DNA of 64,000 nt from Aphelocoma coerulescens (taxonomy: Eukaryota; Chordata; Aves; Passeriformes; Corvidae). The translations under genes and the position numbers were made by a program. The notes under the pieces were generated by a model. That model was not told where the DNA came from, made no database searches, and saw only the letters and a list, made by a program, of their open reading frames with translations. Of the stretch, positions 22,824 through 35,150 are shown piece after piece. The DNA lies in NCBI RefSeq assembly GCF_041296385.1, contig NC_091020.1, positions 34,607,001-34,671,000 of the forward strand. Direction: 5' to 3'. The first letter of the stretch is position 1; every line of letters starts with the position of its first letter.

Positions 22824-25800
22824 GATGCCTGCAGCCAAGAAGAGTGCAAAAAGCCTCAAGTTACAATAGAAATGTCACTTTTCCCCCTTAGGTCTTTGCA
22901 GTATTTGGGCCCCATTCCTCTGATCCCGCTGAAATGGCTGCAACTCGCGACCGGTGCGCGCGATTCTCTCGAGTCGCAGCCCTTGGTGATTTTCTAGAGA
23001 TTTGTACCTTAACTGCGCTTCTTATCTTGATCTGTTGTGAACACCTGCTCCTCAGAGAGGAGGTTTCCTGGTGCCAGAAGTTTTTCCACACCTATTTTGC
23101 CACGACAGGACCGTGACTGTCATGCCAGGGCTTCCCAGGAAGCAATTTCCTTCGGGAATATGTGCTCCCAGGAAGCCAGTCCTCTGAATTTACTTGATAG
23201 TACAAACTACAGGGAGATTGAAAACCAAGTGTCTTTGTCCAAATGAAGAACAGTTTAGAGCTCTGCCCACCCTTAATTCTCCTTTAATGCAAATGTTTAG
23301 TAGCAAGAAGTGTCAAACTGGCATTATTTTTAGAGTGGGCTTGCTTACCAAACACATTTCTGCTGTGTAATGTATTCAGCATTCTTTGCAAGAAATTAAT
23401 TGGTCATTAGAGGTGTCATTATTTGGATTTTTATAAAAAATTACCTCATGGCTAAAACTAAATACAGATTAATTATTAGCAACTGGTTGGTAGTGCTGGA
23501 TGTGTGAAATTTATGAACTAGTGAAGTTTTGGAGGAAGTCAGCGGTGCATCAATTAAGCTTTTGCTTCAAATGCAAAACAACTCATCCTTTCCTAGAAGC
23601 AGTAATGTGCTTTTATGGTACAGCTGCTTATCCCAAAAGATCCTAAAGCACTAAAAAAACCTCCAAACCTGTGATGATTCACAGAAATTACTTAATCTGC
23701 CATTGGAATATAAGCCCCTCCTCAAGGAGGAGAAGATGCCAAGTGCTTAACGCAGCACATACCCAAAAAAACCCCCAAACCCCAGTGGTTGTACAGATCA
23801 TAGGGGATCTGTAGTAGCTGCATAATTAAGATTTCATTTTTACACCTCATTTGAAGTTGTAATTTTTACTTTCCCATTGCACAGATTTCTCCCTGAGACT
23901 TGCTGAATTACCAAATTCCCACTTAATCCAAATATTCTGCATGTATCTCCTATTTAAACCCTCAGAGGGACTCAGGAGTACAATGTAAAACAAGTAAAGG
24001 GACTTCCAGGTGTATTTGAAATATGTTTTTAATTAAAATTCCTTTGTCTATTTAATAAAATATGTGAAGCTCTTGAAGAGTTAAGTGCCATAATAGCATA
24101 TGTTTTAGAAAGCCAACTCAGGCACAAGGGAGTGAATCCTTGACTAGGCTATATTTAAAGGAAGAAAGCTTAAGAAGAAAATCATTTTCAGTGGAAAACT
24201 GGATGTTTATGAGGTTTAAAACTATTAGTAACATTTCCCTAAAGATAGACACAGATGTGCACGGCAGAGAGTCCAAGGCTGGACTTCTGGGTCAAAAATC
24301 TCATGAAAATGTGTAATTACTTAATGATTTTTTCATGTTTTAACTCCCTGGCACTGGTAATTGGTGAGCAAGGAACTGAAATATTCCAGAATCCCCCTGG
24401 TTTGCCTTTTTCTGTCTGACTTGGGATGCTCAGGGAGTGGTGAGGGAGCTGCAGTCATTGGAGAGGGGGAAGAAGTTTTTCTGTGACTCTGTAGTACAAA
24501 GTCTGTAGAAGAAGCAAAAAGAGGGAAAAATTCAGGACAGAAACATTCAAATAATGGAATCTGAGATTGCCAGATCCTGGTTTTCAACCAGATACTTTAT
24601 ATATACAAGCCTAGGATCTGATACCAAGGTGACCGAGTCCCTGTTGTGGGGGAAAAGAGGGAATAAAATGGAAATTCTGAGGGGAGAGTGTGAAGATAAA
24701 ATGAGAGTAGGGGATACGATCAGTAATCCCTGTGCCTTTAACACATGAGGTACAAATAGGGAATGATTCTGGGGGGAATAAACTACATTTGAATGTCAGG
24801 AATTTTTGCTCTGGTTGAAACCCTAAATAAGGAGTTGGTTGTGGGGGAACAGCAGTGTCCTGTCCTGGCTGGTTTGGGCTGTATTTTAATTGTAATTGTG
24901 TTTGTGAGTGAAATTAATGCCTTTATTTGAGGGACACTCTGCCCACAGTAAGGAGGGAGTACAGACATCCATCTTTTTGTCTATCTAGGGCTGGGATTTG
25001 GGAATATTTTAGTGAATAAACTGGTGTGTAAGATACAAACCCAGTCCTTCAGCTTGCAACTGGACCACATTAAAATCTGTTGTAAAAATTGCTGTCAAAC
25101 CCCAAAACTCTGCACTTCAGAACTACAGGAAGCAGACTTTCCACAACAGTCTGGTAAAGGAATGAGTTGACCAAAAAACCCTAAATACAAGAACACAACA
25201 GCCATTACAGCCATTAGTTTCAAACCTGCCAGTGGGAGTTCCTGTGCTACCAAGAAATTGTGGCAAAAACGAAATGTTGCATTCACAAAGATGTGAAATA
25301 CTCTGTGGCTGTGGCTGAAAAAACCACATTTTTATCCAAAAAGGCTACAAAAACTGGCTGTTGGCTCCGAAAGTCACCCTTTAGAACCATGTCTTAGGAT
25401 TCCTGGAGTTGTCAAAGTGAGTTTTTGGGCACTTGGTTATTTGACAGCAGGATCCATTAACACGATTTATTTTCAAGTACTGGCTTGATATTTCATTGGT
25501 GTCTGTGACCTGTGTCAATTTTCAGATTATTTCACCTCTCACATTAATCCCATCATTTTTGGGGGCTGCAGGATGGCTGGCTTTGTTTGGGATGACTTCA
25601 CATGGAATTAATGGAGTCCATAACCCAGCAGAAGCCAGGAGTCTGGAGATACCCTCCGGAGTAGATAAATGGGGAACTTTATTCTGCAGTTAATTTTAAG
25701 CACATCTTTAATAGCCAATAAATTGATTCTTCACCAAATTGCTGTCTCCCTTTCCCAACTGCACAGGCCTGATTGATTTAGCTGATCCAGAATTTTCTAT

Positions 25801-28800
25801 TCCCACTAGGAGCTGGGAGTAATAACTTTAGAGATATCTGTGATTAAGAATGACAACAACCAAAAGAACTTGACTTTTTTTTTGAAGCCTTGCTCGGATC
25901 CCGGTGTCTCCGAGGGGAACTCTGTGTGCTCAGCTGATAAAAGAAAGTTGAGCAAGGAGTCAATTGTGAGTTAAACACTTCACAGGGAAGACTGTATAGA
26001 ATATTGCTTGGTTTGTTTCAGTTTTGGACAAAGTGTTGCCTCCAATTCTGGCTTATTTAGGCACTGCCACGGCGTCTTTGAAGGATTTTTGAGTACATAA
26101 GGAAACTACTGAGCTGGAGTTTCTCACTTTATGGCTCGTGCTGTCAGGGGGGTAATAAAGCCTTTCAATTTGAATTTTAGTTCCAGATGCCAATTACATG
26201 CAGATAATGGAGTTCAACTTTTTATCTGTACTTACTCCAAACAAAGAGATGATTTGCTAAACTAAATATTTAAGTAATCACAAGCTTCATTTTTCAGTTT
26301 TTAGCCTTGATTTCTTTATAAACTAGTGACTGATTGCCCTTAAGCAGCATCCCTCTATGTTTGAATATGGAAATAAACTATTCAATAATAATAATAACTA
26401 AAAAGTGATGCACAGAGGGGCTTTAAGTTGTTATAAAATCATCAGGGTAATTCTGGAAACCACCAGTTAGGGGGTACAAATCTTTGCAGGACCTTCCCTC
26501 TGCATCCCAAACTCTGCAGAGTCACTGCTCTGTGAGGAGAATTACAGTGTGGGATTTCCAGACTGATTGGTTAATGAGGGGAGAGGAGATTTGGAGCTCA
26601 CCTTGTAATTTTCATTTTCTCTCAGTTTTATGACACACAGGCAGATTCAGGATGTGTTAATACACAGAATGGGCTTGAACTTTGCAGGTTCCCAATGCCA
26701 GATGAAAGGCACAGATTTCAGTCCCTGGGTTTCCAGAGCAGATGAAGGCTTTGGAGATGCAGCTGGAAACATCTGTGCACGTATTAAGAGCACCCAGGAT
26801 TTTGTGGATGGATGGGTTGGCTTAAAATAATGCAGGGAATTGCAAATAATTGGCTTTTTGCATGGAAAGTGGGAAGTGATGTGCAGCATCTTTAGGCTTC
26901 TGAATATTTCCAGGCTGGACATTCTCCTGAGAAATCCCCACTGCCTCAGATGTAATTTTTATATGCCTAAATACCACCTTAAACCACGTACTTTTCAAAA
27001 ACTGTTTGATGTTTGTAAGTCATAAGTGCATCCCTGGAATATTCATCCAATTGTACTGTTAAAAATAAAGAGCAGAAAGAAACTCAGATTTACTTCATAG
27101 AAACCTAATGTTAATTCTAAATATCCCATACATTTTGACTCCATTAAATGAGGAGTATTTTTATCCTTTTCAAAGGAATCTAATTGTTAATTAGCTGACA
27201 GTGTTGTTATGTTAGAAACTTAAAAATTATAGAGTATCATCCTAGAAGCAATGCCCAGTAAAGAAGGCTCTCATGATAAAAAATGTTGGAATATACGGAT
27301 TATCTTATGCAGTTATTAATTATAAAAGTTGTTTGCAGAAACTTTGCCTGTGTTACGAATTTTGGAAGAGCTTTAATACAAAAGGACTGAGGGGAAATTC
27401 TGACTTCCAGATAAATCTGAGGGTTGCAGGTATTCCCAGTTTTTATGGGGTAGAAAGTACTGATGAGGATTATTAGGAAAACTGATGGGGTAGCCCAGCC
27501 TGTCTTCATTTCATCACAGAATTGTTCATGCAGAATAACAGAGTTAGCAGTGCTGCTAAATGTCAAACCAGTATTTTTTTTAACTCTGTTTTGAAACCCC
27601 GAGGCACTGAACTTGAATTTTCTCTCTCTTGAACTTCCTTGTTTATTGCTCAATACCGAAGTCATCCTTCCTGCTGCATTTCCAAGTGCCTTGGAAGTCT
27701 TCCTTCGGAATAAACAGGATCCTATGGCATTGGATTTGTCTTTTCCCCCCTCCCATCCATTGGCAGGCTCGGTAAGAATGATGTAGAAAATCATAGCTAA
27801 TGGCTGAGATACCCAGTAAATGCCTTTAAATGCTCTTGTGAGCTTCAGCTTTAGAACTAAATGGCAACAAATAAAATGTACGATTTAATAAGCCTGGAGA
27901 CTTTTAGATAAAACAGGAATCTACTGGAGGATAAACTACTTAAAATTTTCCTTACAAGCCAAGCCAGTTTCCCCGAATGCAGCTGGTAGAGACAATTTCC
28001 TTTAATTCTGACATCTCTACTATGCTTTCTGAACACCAATTTTAATAATACTTTGGCTTTGTTGCTTCCTATATTGTTCTGTGCATAAAATTAAAAGGAA
28101 TCCATTCAACGTGATAAAATTCTGGAAAATAAGGGTTATTTTCCCCATAACAGAATTTTGCAAGGAATAGTACCATTAACAGGAGATTTGCACTTGCTTT
28201 AAAAGCAGTGTAGACTTACAGGGTGAGTTAATAACTATTAACTTCCCAGTGGAACAAATGCAGTGTCACAAGATATGCCCTGTGAATTCATGGTGTTCTG
28301 ATCTCAAACATTTGCTGGGATTTAGTGTACTGGAAAAAAATAATGTCACTGTTAAGAGAGCAATGCTGATTTTTCTCCCTGAGCTCTGCATCTCTGGCTC
28401 AAGGAAGAGAGCAGTGAAGGTTTCTTTAGTATTATTTTGTCATGTAAATCTGGGCAAGGCTTTGTCCCTGCTTCAGGGGGAGGAGCAGGAGCAGGATGCT
28501 GCTGAGGATGGGTTGCCAGGAGAATCCCTAATAGTTCTGCTCACACTACTGACTTCCAGGAGTCCAAAAGCCACAGGACTTGCTTTTTCATTTTTATGGG
28601 ACTTTCTGGTAAATAATTTAAAGGGCAAGCTGGTAAAAACAAGGGCTTAAAGGCAGTTCTTTATCGGCATTACTGTTGAATACTAAATTTTAATTGTTCT
28701 TAGTTGACATCGATAGGTTTTGTGGGTGTTTAAGGAGAAAAAAACCAGGCAAATGAGAGGGGGAAAAAGCAGTTCTGCTCTTCAGCTTTGACCAGCAGGG

Positions 28801-28839
28801 TTGTAAAACTGTCAGAGCTCTGCAGAGAGGGATCTGAGT

Positions 28840-28976
28840 GCTGGAATGGTTTGGGTTGGAAAGGACCTTAAAGATCATCTCATCCCACCCCTGCCATGGG
28901 CAGGGACACCTTCCCCTCTCCCAGGTTGCTCCAAGCCCCACCCACCCTGGCCTTGGGCACTGCCAGGGATGGCCAG
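28840..28976 (-). mobile_element. CR1 LINE 3' fragment
   Basis: Antisense CR1 starting CTGGAATGGTTTGGGTTGGA, then CCTGCCATGGGCAGGGACAC and GGCCTTGGGCACTGCCAGGG. It is truncated after about 137 bp. Confidence 0.88.
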
Positions 28977-29944
28977 ACTGTGAGCACCTACAGGAACTGC
29001 AGCTGGTTTTGTTTCTTCATCAGAGATTTTCAAGCATTGGGTGAAGAGGAAAAAGCTCCGGGCTTCGATCCTGCATCCTTAATTTTGCTATGCATATCAG
29101 AGCATTGCCCTGGGAATGCAGGTGTTCCCATCGTGCTGGAGCTCCCTACAAATGGGAGACGACAGTGACTTTCCTGGGGTCAGTGGTTGTAAGGCATCAG
29201 AGCTTTGTCAGCTCTTCCTGCTTGGAGCAGGGTTCCCGGCAGACAGGCTTGGGAGGGTGTGAAGGGTTGTTAAACAACTCAGCTGGGTAATTTAGGTCTA
29301 AAACTTGACATCATTAGCGGGATGTTAATTGGGAAATAGGATCTGTCTGGGAGATGCGTTTTTGCACTCCACTGCTGGCAGCAGTCACCACCAAATAAGA
29401 GCTGTGTCATTTTTCACCTTCCTGAGGAGCAAGCAGGTTCCTGAAGTTTCAAGCAGGTTCTGGTTCTGCTGGAATTCTGAATTGTCCATGTGCAGGTGCA
29501 TCTGAGCATGCTAATGTTGGGGAAATTGCACAGATCAGTCTGACTCCTGCTGGAGCATTGTACAAAAATTCCCTTTAGTTACCCAAAAAGAGTTTTCGTA
29601 GAGCAAAAAGCTTCAGTTGCTGAGGGGAATTACAGTCCCTAAACCTGCAAAGCTTCCTCAAAGCTGGTTCTAAGATGCTTTTGAAATACTGGGAAGGAAG
29701 AGCTGAAGTCTTGTGTGAGGGGAAGTTGTCTTAAACTCTGAAAATCCCAGGTTCTCATCAAACATGAGGGCTCTGGGAGAGGGCTGATGGAAATTGCTCA
29801 TTCCAGGTAACACAGTTTTGGTGCCATGTGGGAAGAACTATGTGGGGAATGAAGAGGGAAGCAAATGCAGTGTGGAGTTGCTGAATACATTGCTCCCAGG
29901 TTTTGTGGACCTGGGATAATGTGGACTAAGACCTTAAAATAAAC

Positions 29945-30025
29945 CTGGTGTCCCTGCCCATAGCAAGGGCTGGAATGAGATGATCCTTAATGCCCTTCCA
30001 ACCCAAACCATTCTGTCATTCTGGA
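29945..30025 (+). mobile_element. CR1 LINE extreme 3' end
   Basis: Sense CR1 terminal piece: TGGTGTCCCTGCCCATAGCA, GATGATCCTTAATGCCCTTC and AACCCAAACCATTCTGTCAT. It faces the antisense copy at 28840. Confidence 0.82.
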
Positions 30026-30504
30026 TTTTAGGATGGGTTGGTTGGGATGTGGACGATTAGGAAGTTTAGTGAAGTAATAATTAAAGACCTTCTCAAGGAT
30101 ATTTTTTGGCTGGGAAAGGCACCACAACTGGCCACCAGACAGATAATTTGCATCACCTTTCTTGTGGCTTTGTGTGCTTTTAGTACAAATTTTGAATGCA
30201 GGAATGTACCACGTTCTTCTCACCAGCTTGCTCAACTACAGCCACCTAAAACACACGGATTCCTCTGGAATTCAGCAACTCTGGCTCAGTCTCCAGAAGG
30301 GATCAGTGCTATCACTGCTCCCAGGCAGTTCAAGCATAATTTCTGCTGAATTACTCTCTCCAGCAGTGGGATGTTTTATCTGTCTCTTTGTCAGCTCCGT
30401 GGAGATATCACAGTGTTTTATTTGCTGATGGCCTTGATACACAAAAATGTATTCAACTGATGCACAAGTTAAATTTCTGTACTCGTGGATATCTCCTCAT
30501 TAAT

Positions 30505-30552
30505 TTCTCTTCTCTTCTCTTCTCTTCTCTTCTCTTCTCTTCTCTTCTCTCT
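30505..30552. repeat. (TTCTC)n pentanucleotide array
   Basis: About nine perfect TTCTC units give a 48-bp pure pyrimidine run on the plus strand (GA-rich on the INSYN2A strand). It is likely to vary in length between individuals. Confidence 0.97.
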
Positions 30553-33550
30553 CAGGAGAGAATAATGAATATAATAACAAAATGGGCATGAACAACCAGT
30601 TACTAATGGTTGGAAGGAGATGTTGGGCTTGTAGACTTTGTGCTTATTCAGAGATAAATACACCAAAAATAGTGATTTTACTGAATTCCCTCTTCTTCCT
30701 TCTCCCAGGAAGCAACTGACCAGACCAAAACTACTTGTGATGTTATTAACTTTTAAAATACAGTCCTGAATTCCCACTCCTGCTCAAATGGGTTTGTATT
30801 GGGCATCAGAGAGCCTCTGTTGCAGTTTTTAAAAGTCATTTACACCATGGTTGGGCTTTATAAGCTTTGACCTCACCAAATTGTTCCAAGCAATGTGATC
30901 ACAACCTTGACGTGAGAATTGGGAAAAAAAATGGAAGAGGAGAGAAGGGTAGCTGTAAAACAAGCAGGGAAGGTGGGCAAAAGCACAAAACAAGTAAATC
31001 CTTTTTTTGTGAGCTTGTGACAATTCCTCCTCGCTCAGACCAGATGGAAAGAGCTTCCTCTGCTTTTGTTTTTAAACTGGTTTAATTTGGTAACTACGTG
31101 GGCTTTATTTATAGGCTACAGCAATCATGGGCAGGCAAAAATAACAGCAGCAACCTGCTTCTCTTCCCATGGATGTCACAAAATGAGTTAAGGCTGGGGT
31201 TTGGGAGATGTTTAGCAACTACTTTTGATATGGGCCGAGTTGGAGACCAGGTATCAGCAACTCTGGGGAGTGTGACATGGCAGAGCTCCAGCACTTCCCT
31301 GCCAGGACAGAAATCTCTTGTAATGATTTAGAAGTTCAGATCTGCACCTAGACAAAGCAGGACTTGCAGACCGTCAGCCTTTTTATCCATCTCTTTTTGA
31401 TTCAGACTTTGAAAACGGCCCTTACTCCTCTACATTCCTCTGTATCAAACCCAGTGGATTTAGCCGGAAAAACTGGTTTAAAATCAGGCTTGGTGTCTGG
31501 TGCTACTAAAGGGGGAGAAAAACAGACAAGGAGGACACTAAAAGTTGCTGTTTGATCTCTGAATTGTTATTTTTACACCCAGTTCTCTTTGCCTGTGAGA
31601 CTTGTGCTGGGATGTCTTAATGGGAAGCAGTTTTCAGGCACTGATCACCCTGACACGGAGCTGTGCAAAAGCATGAACAGGGTGAACTGCTCTCAGGAGT
31701 ATTAAGGAATCATTTTTCTGCCTGAATGTAGTAAAATTGGAGTAAATAGCCTTCAAATGGGGATGTGCCACTACAACAAGAGAATGCTCTGAGCATATTC
31801 TGTGTGGTCAATAACAATTTAAAACCAAGTGTCAATACCCAGGGAGTCGTACCTGTGTGTGTGTTCAGAGGTTATTCGGGATTTTCTAAGCAAGCACCAG
31901 TTTTCAGAAGGCTGAATGTGGAACTCCCACTGAAATTACCACTCTTGAGATGATTTTTTTCCTTAAAATATGCTCGTGATTTCATTTTATAAAGCCTATT
32001 TAATTTGCAAACTGATTAGGAAAAATACAAGGGAGTACTGGGCTATAAAATAGATTTGTTGCTTACATGTTTTTTAATATCTTAGACAAATTTTCAGCAG
32101 TTCTTTAAACCGTGCCTGTCATAAAGCAGAATATAAGAGCTTTTTATTAATAGCTAGTTCAGATAATCACGTGAATATTTTATGGTCTCAGATATTCTAG
32201 ATTTACTGTCATTTCCTCAAGTGGGCATGAATTATGGGACTATACATCCCTAGTTCTCCCTGTCCTGTGCTTGAATAAGAAATGGCCTTGAGACATCACA
32301 GCTCAAGAGCTCTATGGAGGTAGCCTTATATTTTAGCAGGGATTTTTGGCAAGCTCACAGTTTTCCCTGGCTTTCTCTCCCACATCAGTCACAGCAAAGG
32401 ACCAGCATGGCTAAGTTTGCTTTTAAATTCTTCTAAAGTTGGTATTTCCATGCCTTCTGTACGATCCCTGGCTGAGTTTGGATCCCAGGCAGTGTCCATC
32501 CTGGTGGTGACCAGTGGTGTCTGGTCCCTGGTGGTGCTGGTCTGGAAGGTGACGCACACTCCGTGACTCGGCACTCGGGCAGCTCCTGGGCTTCTTCACC
32601 ACATTTTCCTTCCCCTGTGTTCCTCTCCACTGAACTTAGCCATTCTTTTTTCTGAGTTAATTATATACAGATTAGAATACAGAGTATGAAATGTGTGCCC
32701 CTCATGCAGAAATGCTGCTGTCAGTGCAGTGGTTAACTGGGGAAAAAAGGCAGCGATGATCCCATGAGCTCCTTGTTTGTGAGCCCAGTTAGTACCAGGG
32801 TGCATTGAATGCTAAGTGCTGGCCCTCTTAATAAGGAACTGAACACTTTCTCTCGTGGTGCTCCTGCCCAGCTGGTTTTTTATGTGTCAGTCCCAGGGAA
32901 AGGCACTGATTCCATCCTGGATTAGAATTATCTCGAGCATCTCATTAAAAACATTGTTAATAGTGACATAGTCCTAAAGAACAAACAGTTTTCATCAAGG
33001 GCATCGTGACATCCCTAGAAAAAAAAACCCTTAAAAAAGCTGATTTAATATCCACTTTCCCCATCCTGTGAAGGGAGGATGCTTTCAGTGCAACAGCACC
33101 TTAAACTCTGGGGCAGGAATTTTATTTTAGAACTGTTGGAATTAGAATTAGAACAATTCAGTCTGAGTCTCAGGATTAGCACTCTACATTATGGATTTCT
33201 CCTGGAATCAGGGACCCTATGCCACCACTGTATAGCAGAACATCACCCTCCAGGTGATAAATTAGTAATACCTGAGCCCTGAGATATTTTCATCTGAGTA
33301 TGAATTTTTAATGCCAGGAGAAAATCCAGATTTTAATTTAGGACTGTTATTTGTACTCAGAGGGACCAGATCATTGTAGACCAGACAGCTAGGCACGAGC
33401 AGGCTGGTGGAACACCAAGAGGCATCACACCAGGAGTGAGGAGCTACGTTCCTCTCCCTATTTCCTATTTTTACTATTGGTCTGCTGGCTTGGAATTTGA
33501 CATTAAATTAATCCCATTACATGGCTAGGACATAGTTGCATATCATGTGA

Positions 33551-33580
33551 TTATTTTTATTTATTTATTTCTTTATTTTT
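33551..33580. repeat. (TTTA)n-like AT-rich tract
   Basis: A short imperfect run of TTAT/TTTA units in intronic DNA. Confidence 0.7.
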
Positions 33581-34880
33581 AGCTAGGAGTTTTTCCATCT
33601 AGCAGCCAGATTTTAACCTTGATACATGCAGCATTCCTGGCAGCCCTGTAAATCTGAGCACGATCCAACACTTAAGCGGAGGGAATAAATTCCCAGTTTG
33701 TACCAGACGTGACCTGTTACTGGTTTGCCTTTCCTTAGCTCTTGCCAGCATTCAGCTGGGGAAGAAGAAATGGTTCTCCGAGGCTGGGAAAACCAGGTCT
33801 TCCCAAACTTCCCGCTCTTAGAGCCTAATGAGTTAAATTCTCCTCCGTGCGGGATTTTAAGCTGCTTAGACACACAAGGTCAAAGCAAATCGCTCCGTTC
33901 CCCATTCCGGCTCGTGGCTGAGAGGGGGGCACAGCTCCCTTGGGACGGAGCCCTCGGGAGACGGTGACATAAGCAGGGAATATATTCCCTGCTTCCAGCA
34001 GTGCAAGATGTCCCTGTTTTACTGGGGCTGGCGGCCCCCCCGCCTCTCCCAGGCAGATCCCATGGAACTGCAGTCCTGCATCCCCTCGCTGCCGTAACTC
34101 TCCGTAAACATGGCATTAAGTACAGGCGCTGAGGTCACGGCAGAGGATTTTTACTAGAGAGGCAGGCAAGATGGAAATGCAGAGCGGGAAGCTCGGGATG
34201 CCTTGCAGGATGCAAGGACTGTGACTTTGGGGATGGATCCCTGCTACCTTTAATCCCGTTTTCCTACGGCGTTTCCACGGCATCCCCGATTTCGGTGTGG
34301 TCGGTGATGGTGATGGGGGACTCGGCTGTGTTAAATCGGGAGAACCCTGCGTGTCGATAAGCACAGTTCACTGAATAGCAGCAGCTTCAGTCCCCGAGGA
34401 GGATTTTTGGGTTGGTCGGGCTTTTAATGAAGTGCTGTACTGCAAGTTCAGGGATGAACACATCCCGTGTTCCTCCATCGCCGCTGTACGGACACTTCAT
34501 TAGGACGGCTGAAGTTAATAAGCAGCGGTAGTTCCTCGCCATCAGCCATGTGAAAAGCCAAAGCACTTCGTGCATCCTCCAAGAATCCTCCAGCTACACC
34601 TCTCCCCTCCCAGGCACCGCTGGAAGGGGAGCAGGCAAAGAAAGACTGGTATTTTTCTAGAAGAAAGTCGCGTATCGGGATATTCTCTCCTTCTCTGTCA
34701 CGAAAGTTACTGGATGCAGGAGCTGTTCCCAGGCAGGCAGATACGCTATTGCATAACGCTGGCGCTCAGCGCCAGCCTTCCTCCTCATCCCTACGAAGTT
34801 TTCCGCTGGCAGAACCAGAGGACGGGGAATTTCGGGGGTTCGGGGCGAGCGAGCCGCGGCGGGGGCGGTCGGTGCCTTAC

Positions 34881-35150
34881 CTTGTGCTTCCTCACGCAGA
34901 AGCGGCGGTCTGGGCGAGCATCTCCCTCCAGCCGCCGGGGCGAGCTGGGCGTCAGCGCCTGGGCGCCGGGGCGCATCTGCCGCGGAGCCGCCGAGCCGCC
35001 GGAGGAGCCGCAGCCGCCGCCGCCGCCGCCGCGCTCCCCCGCTGCCCTCATGGGCTGCGGCGGGGGCTCGCTGTCGGGGGGTCCCCTCGGCCGGGTCCCC
35101 GCCGAGGGGAACTTGTTGAGCGGGACCGGCGGGCGTCCCCCAGCCGGGCG
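34881..35150 (-). other. INSYN2A: Probable INSYN2A 5' non-coding exon (right boundary approximate)
   Basis: On the minus strand a strong donor, CACAAG followed by GTAAGG, places an exon end at 34881 inside the CpG island. GC boxes sit upstream at 35185-35202, so transcription probably starts near 35.10-35.18 kb; that end is only an estimate. If joined directly to the acceptor at 22829, this exon would be 5'-untranslated sequence before the main INSYN2A exon, with an intron of about 12 kb. The exon contains an open frame from an ATG at 35051 that reaches the donor in phase 0. It starts with a GGC-encoded polyglycine run. The link to INSYN2A rests on strand, distance and splice signals only. 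Confidence 0.55.
35013..35032. repeat. (GCC)n run in the CpG island
   Basis: Six and two-thirds perfect GCC units (GGC on the minus strand). On the minus strand they fall in the candidate INSYN2A 5' exon and would encode polyglycine in the upstream frame starting at 35051. Confidence 0.95.

Larger units (their letters stand above)
22829..34880. other. Probable first intron of INSYN2A
   Basis: This stretch separates the main coding exon acceptor (22829) from the CpG-island donor (34880). It contains a small CpG-retaining patch at 22934-22982, two CR1 pieces (28840-28976, 29945-30025) and a TTCTC array at 30505-30552. The rest is AT-rich unique DNA with no recognisable exon. Further untranslated exons cannot be excluded. 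Confidence 0.55.

Noticed and set aside
22824..22859. Earlier in-frame ATG giving a hydrophobic leader (MRLFALFLAAG) on INSYN2A
   Set aside because: It lies upstream of the CTGCAG acceptor, within the intron, and so is not in the spliced message. It should not be read as a signal peptide.
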